64,000 nucleotides of DNA from contig NZ_PGOI01000007.1 of the NCBI RefSeq assembly GCF_002794355.1, forward strand, positions 124,001 to 188,000, written 5' to 3'. The position numbers were made by a program, and so were the translations under genes. The notes under the pieces are model-generated. The model was not told the origin of the DNA. It saw only the letters and a list, made by a program, of their open reading frames with translations, and searched no databases. The DNA comes from Pseudorhodobacter sp. MZDSW-24AT. GTDB taxonomy: Bacteria; Pseudomonadota; Alphaproteobacteria; Rhodobacterales; Rhodobacteraceae. Below, one piece after another: positions 55,682-64,000 of the stretch (the stretch's first letter is position 1; each line of letters begins with the position of its first letter).

Positions 55682-57205
55682 ATGACCACCGACCGCAAAC
55701 CCGTTGTCCTGTGCATCCTTGACGGCTGGGGCATCGGCCCGGTGCGGGAATGGGACGCGGCGGCTTTGGCGCATACGCCCCATTTCGATGCGCTGATGGC
55801 GAGCTGCCCGCACAGCACGCTGACCACATTTGGCCCCGATGTCGGCCTGCCGAGCGGGCAGATGGGCAATTCCGAGGTGGGCCATACCAACATCGGCGCG
55901 GGCCGGGTGGTGGCGATGGATCTGGGCGCGATCGACCTTGCGGTGGAGGATGGCAGCTTTGCCAGCAATCCCGCGCTGGTGGCCTTTGCCGAGGCGGTCC
56001 GCGCCAAGGGCGGCACCGCGCATCTGATGGGGGTGGTGTCGGATGGCGGCGTGCATGGGCATATCAGCCATGTGCTGGCGGCCTGCCGGGCGCTGACCGC
56101 GCGCGGGGTGCCGGTGGCGCTGCACGCGATCACCGACGGGCGCGATGTGGCGCCCTCTTCCGCCGCTGGCTTCATGGCGCAACTGGTGGCGGGCTTGCCC
56201 GCAGGTGCGCGCGTGGCCACGGTGACAGGGCGTTATTGGGCGATGGACCGCGACAACCGCTGGGACCGCGTGGCGCGCGCCTATGAGGCGATGATCTTGG
56301 CCAAAGGCGAAGCCGCCCCCGATGCCGAGGCGGCGGTGGCGCACTCCTATGCCAAGGGTGAGACGGATGAATTCCTCGCCCCCACGGTGATTGGCGATTA
56401 CGCGGGCGCGCGCGATGGCGACGGGCTGTTTTGCCTGAACTTCCGCGCCGACCGCGCGCGCGAGATTCTGGCGGCCATGGGCCAAGCCGACTTCACCGGC
56501 TTTGCCGTGGACCGCCGCCCCGACTGGGCGGCGATGCTGGGGATGGTGGAATATTCCGAGGCACATAACGCCTTTATGGCCACCGCCTTCCCCAAGCGGG
56601 TGATCGTGAATTGCCTTGGCGAATGGGTGGCCAAACATGGCAAGACCCAGTTCCGGCTGGCGGAAACCGAGAAGTATCCGCATGTCACCTTTTTTCTGAA
56701 CGGCGGGCGCGAGGTGCCGTTTGACGGCGAGGCGCGGTTCATGCCGCTGTCGCCCAAGGTGGCGACCTATGACCTGCAACCCGAGATGAGCGAGCCCGAG
56801 GTGGCGGTGCAGCTGGAGGCCGCGATCGAGGCGGGCTATGACCTGATCGTGGTCAACTTTGCCAACCCCGATATGGTGGGCCATACCGGGGTGATGGCGG
56901 CCGCGATCAAGGCCTGCGAGGCGGTGGATGAAGGCCTTGGCCGCGCGGTGGCGGCGGTGCGGGCGCGCGGCGGCGCGCTGATCGTGACCGCCGACCACGG
57001 CAATTGCGAACAGATGTGGGACCCGGTGACCAATGGCCCGCATACGGCGCACACCTTGAACCCGGTTCCCGTGATCGTGATGGGCGCGCCCGAAGGAACC
57101 ACCTTGCGCGCGGGCGGGCGTCTGGCCGATCTTGCGCCCACGGTGTTGCAGCTGATGGGGCTGCCGCAGCCCATTGAAATGACCGGAGTTAGCCTGCTGC
57201 AATGA
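55682..57205 (+). CDS. gpmI: 2,3-bisphosphoglycerate-independent phosphoglycerate mutase
   Basis: A 507-residue GpmI. The manganese/catalytic start CILDGWGIG has D14, the phosphoserine residue is S64 in MGNSEVGHTNIG, and the C-terminal metal site is TADHGNCEQM. It interconverts 3- and 2-phosphoglycerate in glycolysis. It heads a compact operon with envC, ctpA and rppH; its stop overlaps envC as ATGA. A TTGACC at 55569 with a weak -10 is possible, but I do not list it as a promoter. Confidence 0.95.
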   Translation: MTTDRKPVVLCILDGWGIGPVREWDAAALAHTPHFDALMASCPHSTLTTFGPDVGLPSGQMGNSEVGHTNIGAGRVVAMDLGAIDLAVEDGSFASNPALVAFAEAVRAKGGTAHLMGVVSDGGVHGHISHVLAACRALTARGVPVALHAITDGRDVAPSSAAGFMAQLVAGLPAGARVATVTGRYWAMDRDNRWDRVARAYEAMILAKGEAAPDAEAAVAHSYAKGETDEFLAPTVIGDYAGARDGDGLFCLNFRADRAREILAAMGQADFTGFAVDRRPDWAAMLGMVEYSEAHNAFMATAFPKRVIVNCLGEWVAKHGKTQFRLAETEKYPHVTFFLNGGREVPFDGEARFMPLSPKVATYDLQPEMSEPEVAVQLEAAIEAGYDLIVVNFANPDMVGHTGVMAAAIKACEAVDEGLGRAVAAVRARGGALIVTADHGNCEQMWDPVTNGPHTAHTLNPVPVIVMGAPEGTTLRAGGRLADLAPTVLQLMGLPQPIEMTGVSLLQ

Positions 57206-58311
57206 TCCGCGCTGCCGCCCTTGCCCTGATGCTTTCGAGCCCTGCGGCATTGGCGCAGGGGGTGGCGGAGCAGGCGGCAGCGGCCTCGGCCGATTTGCAG
57301 GCGGCGGTGGCCGAACTGGAGGCGGCCCAATCCGCCCGCGAGCGGGTTTCGGCGCTGACCCGCACCATCCGCGCCTATGAGACAGGCTTGGCCGCGATGC
57401 GCGAGGCGCTGCGGCAAGCGCATCTGCGCGAGACGACGCTGGAATTGCAGTTTCAGGCCAAGCGCGACCGGGTGGCGCAGCTGGTGGGGGTGCTGAGCCA
57501 ATTGGAAAGCCGCCCGGGGCCCTTGCTGCTGTTGCACCCTTCTGGGCCTTTGGGCACCGTGCGGTCGGGCATGATGCTGGCCGATGTGACCCCGGCGCTT
57601 CAGGCGGAGGCCGAAACGCTGAGCGCCGAGCTGACCGAATTGCGCGATCTGCGGGCGCTGCAACAGGCCGCCGGAGAAACCTTGCTGGCGGGTCTGGATG
57701 TGGCGCAAGAGGCGCGCACCGCGCTGTCACAGGCGATTTCGGAGCGGACCGAATTGCCGCGCCGCTTTACCGAAGACCCGGAGACCCTGCGCGGTTTGCT
57801 GGAAAGCGCGGATACGCTGGAGGCCTTTGCCTCGGGGCTGGCGCTGGACAGCAGCGCGGGCGGCAGTTTTGCCGAAGCCAAGGGGCGGCTGCCCCTGCCG
57901 GTGCTGGGCACGCTGTTGCGGCGGTCGATGGAATCGGATTCGGTGGGCGTGCGCCGCCCCGGCGTTACGCTGGCGACGCGGGCGCGGGCGCTGGTGACGA
58001 CGCCTTGGCCCGCAACAGTGCGTTACCTTGGGCCCTTGCTTGACTACGGAAATGTGATCGTTCTGGAGCCCGGAGGGGGCTATCTGTTGATCCTTGCCGG
58101 GCTGGAAACGGTTTATGGTGAGGTTGGCGAGGTTCTGGCCGCTGGCGCGGCGCTTGGCCTGATGGGAGGCGGCGATCCGGGGGTTGCCGATTTTCTGGCA
58201 AGCGCGCAAGAAGGTGGTGGCGTGCAGGGCACACAAACGCTCTATATGGAGCTGAGACAAGGGGCAGACCCGGTCGATCCGGCCGAATGGTTCGCGGCAT
58301 TGAGGGAATAG
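57202..58311 (+). CDS. EnvC-like murein hydrolase activator with degenerate LytM domain
   Basis: A 369-residue protein with a signal peptide (AALALMLSSPAALAQ), a long coiled-coil from about residue 20 to 230, and a C-terminal M23/LytM-type domain (RYLGPLLDYGNVIVLEPGGGYLLI ... TLYMELRQGADPVDP). None of the zinc-ligand histidines of active M23 peptidases is visible, as in E. coli EnvC, so it should activate amidases rather than cut glycan itself. Located between gpmI and ctpA with overlapping or tiny gaps. Confidence 0.88.
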   Translation: MIRAAALALMLSSPAALAQGVAEQAAAASADLQAAVAELEAAQSARERVSALTRTIRAYETGLAAMREALRQAHLRETTLELQFQAKRDRVAQLVGVLSQLESRPGPLLLLHPSGPLGTVRSGMMLADVTPALQAEAETLSAELTELRDLRALQQAAGETLLAGLDVAQEARTALSQAISERTELPRRFTEDPETLRGLLESADTLEAFASGLALDSSAGGSFAEAKGRLPLPVLGTLLRRSMESDSVGVRRPGVTLATRARALVTTPWPATVRYLGPLLDYGNVIVLEPGGGYLLILAGLETVYGEVGEVLAAGAALGLMGGGDPGVADFLASAQEGGGVQGTQTLYMELRQGADPVDPAEWFAALRE

Positions 58312-58320
58312 GACAAGGCG

Positions 58321-59658
58321 ATGAGAAAGTTCGTGATGGCCGCGCTCGGCGGCACCGTGGCCGGGGTTGTCCTGACCACCCAGCTGGCGGCCCCGCTGAT
58401 TGCACAGGAAAACAGCCGCAATGCCAATGTGTATGAGCAGCTGGACCTGTTCGGCGACATCTTCGAGCGGGTGCGGGCGCAATATGTGGAAGAGGTGGAC
58501 AGCAAGCAGCTGATCGAAGCGGCGATCAATGGCATGCTGACGTCGCTTGACCCGCATTCGGGCTATCTGGCGCCGCAGGATTTCGACGACATGCAGGTGC
58601 AGACGCGCGGCGAATTCGGCGGGCTTGGCATCGAGGTCACGCAGGAAGAGGGCTTTGTGAAGGTGGTGTCGCCGATCGACGACACGCCTGCGGATGAGGC
58701 TGGGATCGAGGCGGGCGATTTCATCACCCATGTGAACGGCGAGTCGGTGCTGGGGCTGCAACTGGATGCGGCGGTGGATCTGATGCGCGGCCCGGTGGGA
58801 TCGGAGATCATCATCACCGTGGTGCGCGAAGGGGTGACGGAACCTTTCGACGTGTCGATCATCCGCGACACCATCAAGCTGACGGCGGTGCGCAGCCGCG
58901 TGGTGGGCGATACGGTGGTGCTGCGGGTGACCACCTTCAACGACCAGACCTATCCGGGGCTGGAAGAAAACCTGCGCTCGGCCGTGGAAGAGCTGGGCGG
59001 GATGGAGAATGTGAACGGCTTCGTGATTGATCTGCGCAACAACCCCGGCGGGCTGCTGACACAGGCGATCCGGGTGTCGGATGCCTTCCTTGACAAGGGG
59101 GAAATCGTCTCGACTCGCGGCCGCAACGCGCAGGACAGCGAGCGGGTGAACGCGCAAGAAGGCGATCTGGCGCAAGGCAAGCCGATCGTGGTGCTGATCA
59201 ACGGCGGCTCGGCCTCGGCCTCGGAAATCGTGGCGGGCGCGCTGCAAGACCACCGCCGGGCGATCGTGGTGGGGACCAAGAGCTTTGGCAAAGGCTCGGT
59301 GCAGACGGTCATCCCGCTGCGCGGCGAAGGCGCGATGCGGCTGACGACGGCACGGTATTACACGCCTTCGGGCCGCTCGATTCAGGCGCTGGGCGTGATG
59401 CCCGATATCGTGGTGAACCAGCCGCGCCGCGACCCGACGGCGACCACCCCCGAAGAAGAGAGCAGCGCCGCCAGCCGCCAGACCTCGGAAGCCGATCTGC
59501 GGGGAACGCTGACGAATGACTCGATGTCCGAGGATGAGCGCAAGCTCTTGGAAGAAGAGCGCGCGCGCACGGAAGAGGCCGCCAAGCTGCGCGACGAGGA
59601 TTACCAGCTGGCCTATGCGGTCGACATCCTGCGGGGCTTGCAGGCGGTCGCGCAATAA
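58321..59658 (+). CDS. ctpA: Carboxy-terminal processing serine protease
   Basis: A 445-residue S41 protease with a signal peptide (VMAALGGTVAGVVLTTQLAA), a PDZ domain about residues 95-175 and the catalytic domain around 290-330. The catalytic serine is probably S299 in NGGSASASEIV, with K324 in SFGKGSVQ as general base, using the 25-residue spacing of E. coli Prc. It cleaves hydrophobic C-termini in the periplasm, and in several bacteria degrades murein hydrolases, which suits the EnvC neighbour. The C-terminus is an acidic and charged tail. Confidence 0.94.
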   Translation: MRKFVMAALGGTVAGVVLTTQLAAPLIAQENSRNANVYEQLDLFGDIFERVRAQYVEEVDSKQLIEAAINGMLTSLDPHSGYLAPQDFDDMQVQTRGEFGGLGIEVTQEEGFVKVVSPIDDTPADEAGIEAGDFITHVNGESVLGLQLDAAVDLMRGPVGSEIIITVVREGVTEPFDVSIIRDTIKLTAVRSRVVGDTVVLRVTTFNDQTYPGLEENLRSAVEELGGMENVNGFVIDLRNNPGGLLTQAIRVSDAFLDKGEIVSTRGRNAQDSERVNAQEGDLAQGKPIVVLINGGSASASEIVAGALQDHRRAIVVGTKSFGKGSVQTVIPLRGEGAMRLTTARYYTPSGRSIQALGVMPDIVVNQPRRDPTATTPEEESSAASRQTSEADLRGTLTNDSMSEDERKLLEEERARTEEAAKLRDEDYQLAYAVDILRGLQAVAQ

Positions 59659-59718
59659 GCGATGGGGCGCAGAGCAGGGGCCCGCCCCTGCTCCCCCCGA
59701 TAGGCGGAGCCGATGCCG

Positions 59719-60198
59719 ATGACCCCTGACACCCTGCCCTACCGCCCATGCGTGGGCGTGACCCTGATCAACGCGCAAGGCCAGATCTGGACCGGCCAGC
59801 GCCTCGATTCCACGATTCCGGCGTGGCAGATGCCACAAGGCGGCATCGACGCGGGCGAAGCCCCGCGCGACGCCGCGCTGCGCGAATTGTGGGAGGAAAC
59901 CGGCGTGACCGCCGATCTGGTCGAAATCTTGGACGAAACCCCCGACTGGCTGACCTATGACCTGCCGCCAGAGCTGCTGGGCAAGGTCTGGAAAGGCAAG
60001 TTCCGCGGGCAGAAGCAGAAGTGGTTCCTGTGCCGCTTCCACGGCCACGACAGCCAGATCCGCATCGACCGCCCGCATCCCGAATTCGCCGCGTGGAAAT
60101 GGATCGGCGCGCAGGAGATGTGCGACAGCATCGTGCCCTTCAAGCGTGCCGTCTATGCGCAGGTGGTCGACAGGTTCCGCGCCCATCTGGCGGCCTGA
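59719..60198 (+). CDS. rppH: RNA pyrophosphohydrolase
   Basis: A Nudix hydrolase of about 159 residues ([20 protein letters not shown]). The Nudix box [22 protein letters not shown] is complete, and the family motifs [24 protein letters not shown] match RppH/IalA. It removes pyrophosphate from mRNA 5' ends, starting RNase E decay. The ATG at 59719 is better placed than 59713 for the GGAG at 59706. Last gene of gpmI-envC-ctpA-rppH. Confidence 0.93.
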   Translation: MTPDTLPYRPCVGVTLINAQGQIWTGQRLDSTIPAWQMPQGGIDAGEAPRDAALRELWEETGVTADLVEILDETPDWLTYDLPPELLGKVWKGKFRGQKQKWFLCRFHGHDSQIRIDRPHPEFAAWKWIGAQEMCDSIVPFKRAVYAQVVDRFRAHLAA

Positions 60199-60342
60199 AC
60201 CGCCGCGCCAACGGCACCGTCGCGTTTTGAGTATTTGGAAAAGGTGCAAATCCACAAAGGTTGCGCCCCGGCCATCGGCACCGGTCCAGTGCGCAGGAAG
60301 CGCTTTCCACGTGACCGGGGCGACTTGCACCTTTACGGTCAT
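60199..60342 (-). other. Orphan start codon with strong ribosome-binding site; possible gene remnant
   Basis: On the minus strand the sequence GGAGGAG precedes an ATG at 60342 with five bases between. The open frame would read MTVKVQVAPVTWKALPAHWT and continue into antisense of rppH, so it is unlikely to be a full gene. It overlaps repeat copy C. It may be a leftover 5' end of a lost gene, a small peptide, or chance. Only the strong start region is noteworthy. Confidence 0.2.
60229..60250 (-). repeat. Dispersed intergenic repeat, copy C (inverted)
   Basis: The reverse strand reads TTTGCACCTTTTCCAAATAC, then TC, matching the core of copies B and D in opposite orientation. Together with copy D about 165 bases downstream it forms a loose inverted pair in the 360-base rppH-ubiH gap. 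Confidence 0.6.
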
Positions 60343-60414
60343 CGGGACTCCTCCCTGTACCGCCTTTTCACCATCACGCATTACCCCTAATGGCAGGTTA
60401 AGCGCAGCAGGGTC

Positions 60415-60548
60415 ATTGCACCTTTCTGAAATACTCCCGCCGGAGGCTCCCCTGCGGCAACCGGCGCGCCCCAGCAAAGCGCGCGCGGCGGCGCCGCCTG
60501 CCGTGGCAACGCCGTTGCGGGGGGCTCGATGCCCCCCGCGACGGCCCC
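60415..60548 (+). repeat. Dispersed intergenic repeat, copy D
   Basis: The core starting ATTGCACCTTTCTGAAATAC at 60415 is identical to copy B over about 25 bases. It continues with CGCCGGAGG, then GC-rich segments rich in GCGCG. It is followed by a GGGGGGCTCGATGCCCCCC hairpin region at about 60519-60537. It fills the gap up to the ubiH stop at 60559. The gap holds no gene I can support. Confidence 0.6.
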
Positions 60549-60558
60549 GGCGCTTGGG

Positions 60559-61788
60559 TTACAGGCTTTGCCCGGCCAGCAGGCGGGGCAGGTCACCGCT
60601 GAGGCCCGCGGCCTGACGCATGAAGCCGCGGCGCAGGCCGGGCAGCGCATTGACCGCGCCCATGCCAAGGTCGCGCATCAGGCGCAGCGCGGGATTGTTG
60701 TTCGAAAACAGTCGGTTGACGCTATCCATGCCCAGCGCGAGCGTGGTGGAGTCAAACCGCCGCCAGCGCTGATAGCGCTCCAGCACATCGGCGGCGCCGA
60801 TGTCTTCGCCGCGGCGGTGCGCATCGACCAGAACCTCGGCCAAGGCCGCCACATCGCGCAGGCCCAGATTCAGCCCTTGTCCGGCAATCGGATGGACCCC
60901 GTGCGCCGCATCGCCCACCAGCGCAAGGCGCGGCGCCACAAAGCTTTGGGCCAGGCTGAGCGACAGCGGATAGGTGAAGCGCGCCCCGGCCAGCGCGATC
61001 TCGCCGAGAAAATCGCCGAAACGCGGGCGCAGCACCTCGAGATAGTCGGCATCGCCCAGCGCCTGAATCGCGGCGGCGGCGGTCTCGGTCTCGCTCCACA
61101 CGATCGAAGAATGATGTCCGCCCGGCAGCGGCAAAATCGCCAGCGGCCCGGCGGGCATGAAGAACTGATGCGCGATCCCGTTGTGCGGCGCTTCGTGCCG
61201 GATCGCGGTGACCAGCGCGGTCTGACCATAGCCCCAGCCCACCCGGCGGATGCCAGCGCGGGCGGCGGTTCCTGACCCCCGGCCATCGCAGCCGATCAGC
61301 AGGCGCGCGCGCAAGATCTGGCCCGAGGCGAGGGTGACGGTCACGCCCTGCGCCCCGCTCTCTTGCGCGACAACCGTTTCACCCGAACGCAGCGTCAGCC
61401 CCGGGGTGTCTTGCATCGCGGTGAGGAAGGCGCGGTAGAGGTGGCGGTCTTCCAGCATGAAGCCCATCGGGCCTTCCTCGATCTCGGCCGAATCGAAGTG
61501 CAGGAAGAACGGCGCCGCCCCTTGGCCCGCGGTGCCATCCGAGGCCTTGATCTGCAGGATCGGCTGCACCTGATCGGCCACGGCGGACCAGAGGCCGATG
61601 GCGGTGAGCAGGCGTTTGGAGGCGATGGCCAGCGCATAGCTGCGCCCGTCGAACCCGGTCTCGGCCCGGGCGGTGGCCGGGCGGGCATCCACCACGGTGA
61701 CGCTCAGCCCCGATTGCGCAAGGGCAAGCGCCAGTGCCGGGCCGTTCAATCCCCCCCCGGCAATCAGGATGTCGCTGTCATATGTCAT
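60559..61788 (-). CDS. UbiH/VisC-type FAD-dependent monooxygenase (ubiquinone biosynthesis hydroxylase)
   Basis: A 409-residue flavoprotein with the FAD motif GGGLNGPALA near the N-terminus and the GD motif in LALVGDAAHGVHPIAGQGLNLG, both diagnostic for UbiH/F/I hydroxylases. It probably hydroxylates the ubiquinone ring, though the exact position cannot be told from sequence. The ATG at 61788 yields MTYDSDILIAGG. It is divergent from the amidase. Confidence 0.88.
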   Translation of the reverse strand: MTYDSDILIAGGGLNGPALALALAQSGLSVTVVDARPATARAETGFDGRSYALAIASKRLLTAIGLWSAVADQVQPILQIKASDGTAGQGAAPFFLHFDSAEIEEGPMGFMLEDRHLYRAFLTAMQDTPGLTLRSGETVVAQESGAQGVTVTLASGQILRARLLIGCDGRGSGTAARAGIRRVGWGYGQTALVTAIRHEAPHNGIAHQFFMPAGPLAILPLPGGHHSSIVWSETETAAAAIQALGDADYLEVLRPRFGDFLGEIALAGARFTYPLSLSLAQSFVAPRLALVGDAAHGVHPIAGQGLNLGLRDVAALAEVLVDAHRRGEDIGAADVLERYQRWRRFDSTTLALGMDSVNRLFSNNNPALRLMRDLGMGAVNALPGLRRGFMRQAAGLSGDLPRLLAGQSL

Positions 61789-61873
61789 GGCGGGGACTAT
61801 GGGGCAAAGTTCGGAATTGTCCATGCGCTGCCTTGCCGCTAGCGTGGCCGCGATGGCAGCGGCGGGCGGTTTC

Positions 61874-63205
61874 ATGGCGAAGAGCTGGACGAATATGACG
61901 GCGGCGGAACTGGGGGCCGAGATCGGCCGCGGCCGGATCAATCCGGTGGAGCTGTGCGAGATGCAGCTGGAGGCCATCGCGCGCCACCCGCTGCGCGAGC
62001 GCATCTATGCGCGGGTGATGCCCAACCGCAGCCGGGCCGAGGCGATGGCGGCGGCGACGCGGGCCAAGGCGGGGTTGCGGCGCGGGCTGCTCGACGGGGT
62101 GCCGATCAGCTGGAAGGATCTGTTCGACACCGCGGGCCGGGAGACCGAGGCCGGGTCGCGTCTGCTGGCCGGGCGGGTGCCCGGCGCGGATGCCGAGGCC
62201 TTGCGTGCCGCGACGCTGCAAGGGCTGGTCTGTCTGGGCAAGACCCATATGTCGGAACTGGCCTTTTCCGGGCTGGGGCTCAATCCGATGACGGCGACGC
62301 CGCCATGCATCAACGATGAGGCGGCGGTAGCAGGGGGGTCGTCCTCGGGGGCGGCGGCCTCGGTTGCCTTTGGTCTGGCCCCGGCGGCGATCGGGTCGGA
62401 CACCGGGGGGTCGGTGCGGATTCCGGCGGCGTGGAATGATCTGGTCGGCTTGAAGACAACGCATGGTCGGATCTCGACGCAAGGGGTGGTGCCCTTGTGC
62501 GCGCGGTTCGACACCGTGGGACCTTTGGCGCAGACGGTGGAGGATTGCGCGCTGCTTCTGGCGGCGCTGGAGGGGGGGCAGGCGGCGGATCTGGACGGGG
62601 CCAGCCTTGGCGGCGCGCGGCTGCTGGTGCTGGAGACGGTGGCGCTGGAGGATTTGCGCGCGGCCCCCGCGCGCGGGTTTGACGATGCGCTGGCGCGGCT
62701 GGCGCGGGCTGGCGCGCGGATCGAGCGCGGGGTGGTGCCAGAGCTGCGCGAGGCGATGGGGCTGTCGCCGATCCTGTTCACCGCCGAGGCCTATGGCATC
62801 TGGGGCAAGACCCTTGAGGCGGCGCCGGACAAGATGTTCGCGCCGATTCTGGAGCGGTTCCGGTCGGGGGCGGGCTATGCGGCGGCGGATTATGTGGCGG
62901 CGTGGCGGCGGCTGGAGGTTTTGCGCGCCATCTGGGCCGAGGCGGTGGCGGGCTATGATGCGGTGCTGGTGCCGACCGCGCCAATCCTGCCGCCGGATGC
63001 GGCGCGGCTGCTGAGCGATCCGGACTATTACGCGCGCGAAAACCTGCTGGCGTTGCGCAACACGCGGATCGGCAATCTGATGGGGGGCTGCGCGCTGACG
63101 CTGCCAACTTCAGAGCCGTCTTGCGGCATCAGCCTGATGGCGGGGCCTGGGCAGGAAGAGCGGCTGTTGCGGCTGGGGGCGGCGGCGGCGCGCGCCTTGC
63201 GCTAG
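61874..63205 (+). CDS. Amidase signature-family protein
   Basis: A protein of about 443 residues with the amidase signature. The catalytic triad is K81 in SWKDLFD, the cis-Ser near S156 in AGGSSSGAA, and the nucleophile S180 in SDTGGSVRIPA. Members hydrolyse amides or ureas or, in GatA, form Gln-tRNA. It has no GatB or GatC neighbours and is not a typical GatA in length, so a catabolic amidase is more likely. Start chosen at 61874; ATG 61853 or 61895 also possible. Confidence 0.87.
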   Translation: MAKSWTNMTAAELGAEIGRGRINPVELCEMQLEAIARHPLRERIYARVMPNRSRAEAMAAATRAKAGLRRGLLDGVPISWKDLFDTAGRETEAGSRLLAGRVPGADAEALRAATLQGLVCLGKTHMSELAFSGLGLNPMTATPPCINDEAAVAGGSSSGAAASVAFGLAPAAIGSDTGGSVRIPAAWNDLVGLKTTHGRISTQGVVPLCARFDTVGPLAQTVEDCALLLAALEGGQAADLDGASLGGARLLVLETVALEDLRAAPARGFDDALARLARAGARIERGVVPELREAMGLSPILFTAEAYGIWGKTLEAAPDKMFAPILERFRSGAGYAAADYVAAWRRLEVLRAIWAEAVAGYDAVLVPTAPILPPDAARLLSDPDYYARENLLALRNTRIGNLMGGCALTLPTSEPSCGISLMAGPGQEERLLRLGAAAARALR

Positions 63206-63377
63206 GCCGCGGCGCGGGTGGCGCAAGCCGGCTGGGGCGGCGGCTGGGGCGGCGGGCGAAAAAGACACAATGGCTTGTGGCTAACCCCAAGCTTGCGCGG
63301 CTTTTTCTGGACCACGCCCCTGCGAGGGGCTATCCTGCGGTGAAACGGGGCGCGACGACCCCGAACAAGAGGCAGAT

Positions 63378-64000
63378 ATGGCGTTTCCAGAGCGGTTCTC
63401 GAACCTGCCGGATTATGCGTTTCCGCGGCTGCGGAAGCTGCTGGATGCGCATGCGCCCGGCGGTCCGGTGGTGCATATGACCATTGGCGAGCCGCGGCAT
63501 CCGATGCCGGGTTTTGTCGGGGGGATTTTGGCGCAGAGCCTTGAGGGCTTTGGCGTTTACCCGCCCAATGACGGCACGCCCGAGCTGCTTGCGGCCATCG
63601 CGGGATGGGTGGAGCGGCGCTATGGCGTGGCGCTGACGCCAGAGCGGATCATGGTGTTGAACGGCACGCGGGAGGGGTTGTTCAACGCGGCGGTGGCGCT
63701 GTCGCCCGAGGTGAAGCGCGGCAAGCGCCCGGTCATCTTGATGCCGAACCCGTTCTATCAGGTCTATGCCGTGGCGGCGCTGACGGTGGGGGCGGAGCCT
63801 GTCTATGTGCCCGCCACTGCCGAGACGGGATTTCTGCCCGATTATGAAGGGCTGCCCGCCGAGGTGCTGGACCGGGTGACGGTGGCCTATTTGTGCTCGC
63901 CCGCCAATCCGCAAGGCGTGGTGGCCCCGGCGGATTATCTGGCGCGGCTGATGGCCTTGGCCGAGCGCCATGATTTCCGCATTTTCGCGGATGAGTGCTA
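63378..64000 (+). CDS. dapC: PLP-dependent aminotransferase (probable succinyldiaminopimelate transaminase DapC), 5' part
   Basis: The first 207 codons of a class I/II aminotransferase lie here, running off the right edge. The N-terminus FPERFSNLPDYAFPRLRKLL and TIGEPRHPMP, with VYPPNDGTPELLAAIAGW and LCSPANPQGVV, match DapC of alphaproteobacteria. DapC makes succinyl-L,L-diaminopimelate in lysine and peptidoglycan synthesis. The catalytic lysine is outside the window. A 173-base gap upstream has two copies of GGCTGGGGCGGC but no gene. Confidence 0.82.
   Translation, partial: MAFPERFSNLPDYAFPRLRKLLDAHAPGGPVVHMTIGEPRHPMPGFVGGILAQSLEGFGVYPPNDGTPELLAAIAGWVERRYGVALTPERIMVLNGTREGLFNAAVALSPEVKRGKRPVILMPNPFYQVYAVAALTVGAEPVYVPATAETGFLPDYEGLPAEVLDRVTVAYLCSPANPQGVVAPADYLARLMALAERHDFRIFADEC

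Noticed and set aside
53948-57730. 1260-codon open frame on the minus strand
   Set aside because: It covers the antisense of glnA-like, gpmI and envC genes and has biased Arg/Pro/His content, with no known domain.
57727-60477. 916-codon open frame opposite ctpA and rppH
   Set aside because: It is a shadow frame of conserved genes. Only its N-terminal start region in the rppH-ubiH gap was kept, as a low-confidence item.
1-64000. CRISPR arrays, insertion sequences, tRNA or rRNA genes
   Set aside because: I saw no regularly spaced direct repeats, transposase-like proteins or recognisable tRNA/rRNA sequence, though by-eye reading could miss a single tRNA.

Overview
The window is high-GC chromosomal DNA from an alphaproteobacterium, most likely a Rhodobacteraceae member (Rhodobacter/Cereibacter/Paracoccus-like). 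The main evidence is a ccoNOQP-ccoGHIS cbb3 oxidase locus next to uspA, fnrL and hemN, together with family-typical proteins and very short or overlapping gene junctions. It reads as core genome: I saw no rRNA, tRNA, insertion sequence, phage gene or CRISPR array. The only RNA gene found is the SRP RNA.

Layout. 0-12.4 kb: a 5' fragment of a peroxiredoxin; a ferredoxin-reductase-like/rsmD/HAD operon; a YbbAP-type ABC exporter divergent from a TesA-like esterase; a GlcD-type FAD oxidase with an MFS transporter; a small kinase; then divergent hemC and hemE around a TGT-N12-ACA palindrome. 12.4-19.9 kb: a small acidic protein and hemF, a lipoprotein, an SDR-like protein with a degenerate active site, an RsmC-like methyltransferase, clpS, a HAD phosphatase, a lipoprotein D,D-carboxypeptidase with a SPOR domain, and an FAH-family hydrolase. 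19.8-31.5 kb: cbb3 oxidase structural genes (ccoNOQP) and assembly genes (ccoGHIS), uspA, a DUF4087-like gene, fnrL and hemN, with three FNR-type boxes. 31.5-39.5 kb: an LLM flavin oxidoreductase and a yejABEF peptide importer operon ending in a glycosyltransferase. 39.6-45.6 kb: an anchored cytochrome c, pheA, an SRPBCC protein, nudC, a CpdB-like nucleotidase and a HAD hydrolase. 45.6-51.5 kb: the SRP RNA and the pstSCAB-phoU operon behind a three-heptamer Pho box. 51.5-64 kb: a DUF983 protein, a thioesterase, a cytosolic-type gamma-glutamyltransferase next to a glutamine-synthetase-like ligase, gpmI-envC-ctpA-rppH, a UbiH-like hydroxylase, an amidase and the 5' part of a DapC-like aminotransferase.

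How the genes work together. The strongest theme is adaptation to low oxygen. FnrL probably controls itself, oxygen-independent coproporphyrinogen oxidase (hemN), the cbb3 oxidase and its assembly genes. The haem genes hemC, hemE, hemF and hemN, plus an anchored cytochrome c, serve the same respiratory chain. A PpsR/CrtJ-like site between hemC and hemE hints at a photosynthetic or recently photosynthetic lineage, although no photosynthesis gene lies in the window. A second theme is envelope and nutrient handling: phosphate import, oligopeptide import, cell-wall remodelling (DacF-like, EnvC, CtpA) and nucleotide salvage.

I found no clearly new multi-gene defence or mobile system. The least explained items are the SDR without its catalytic lysine, the glycosyltransferase fused into the yej operon, the Ggt/GS-like pair, a CpdB-like enzyme without a signal peptide, a dispersed intergenic repeat, and an orphan ribosome-binding site with start codon in the rppH-ubiH gap.
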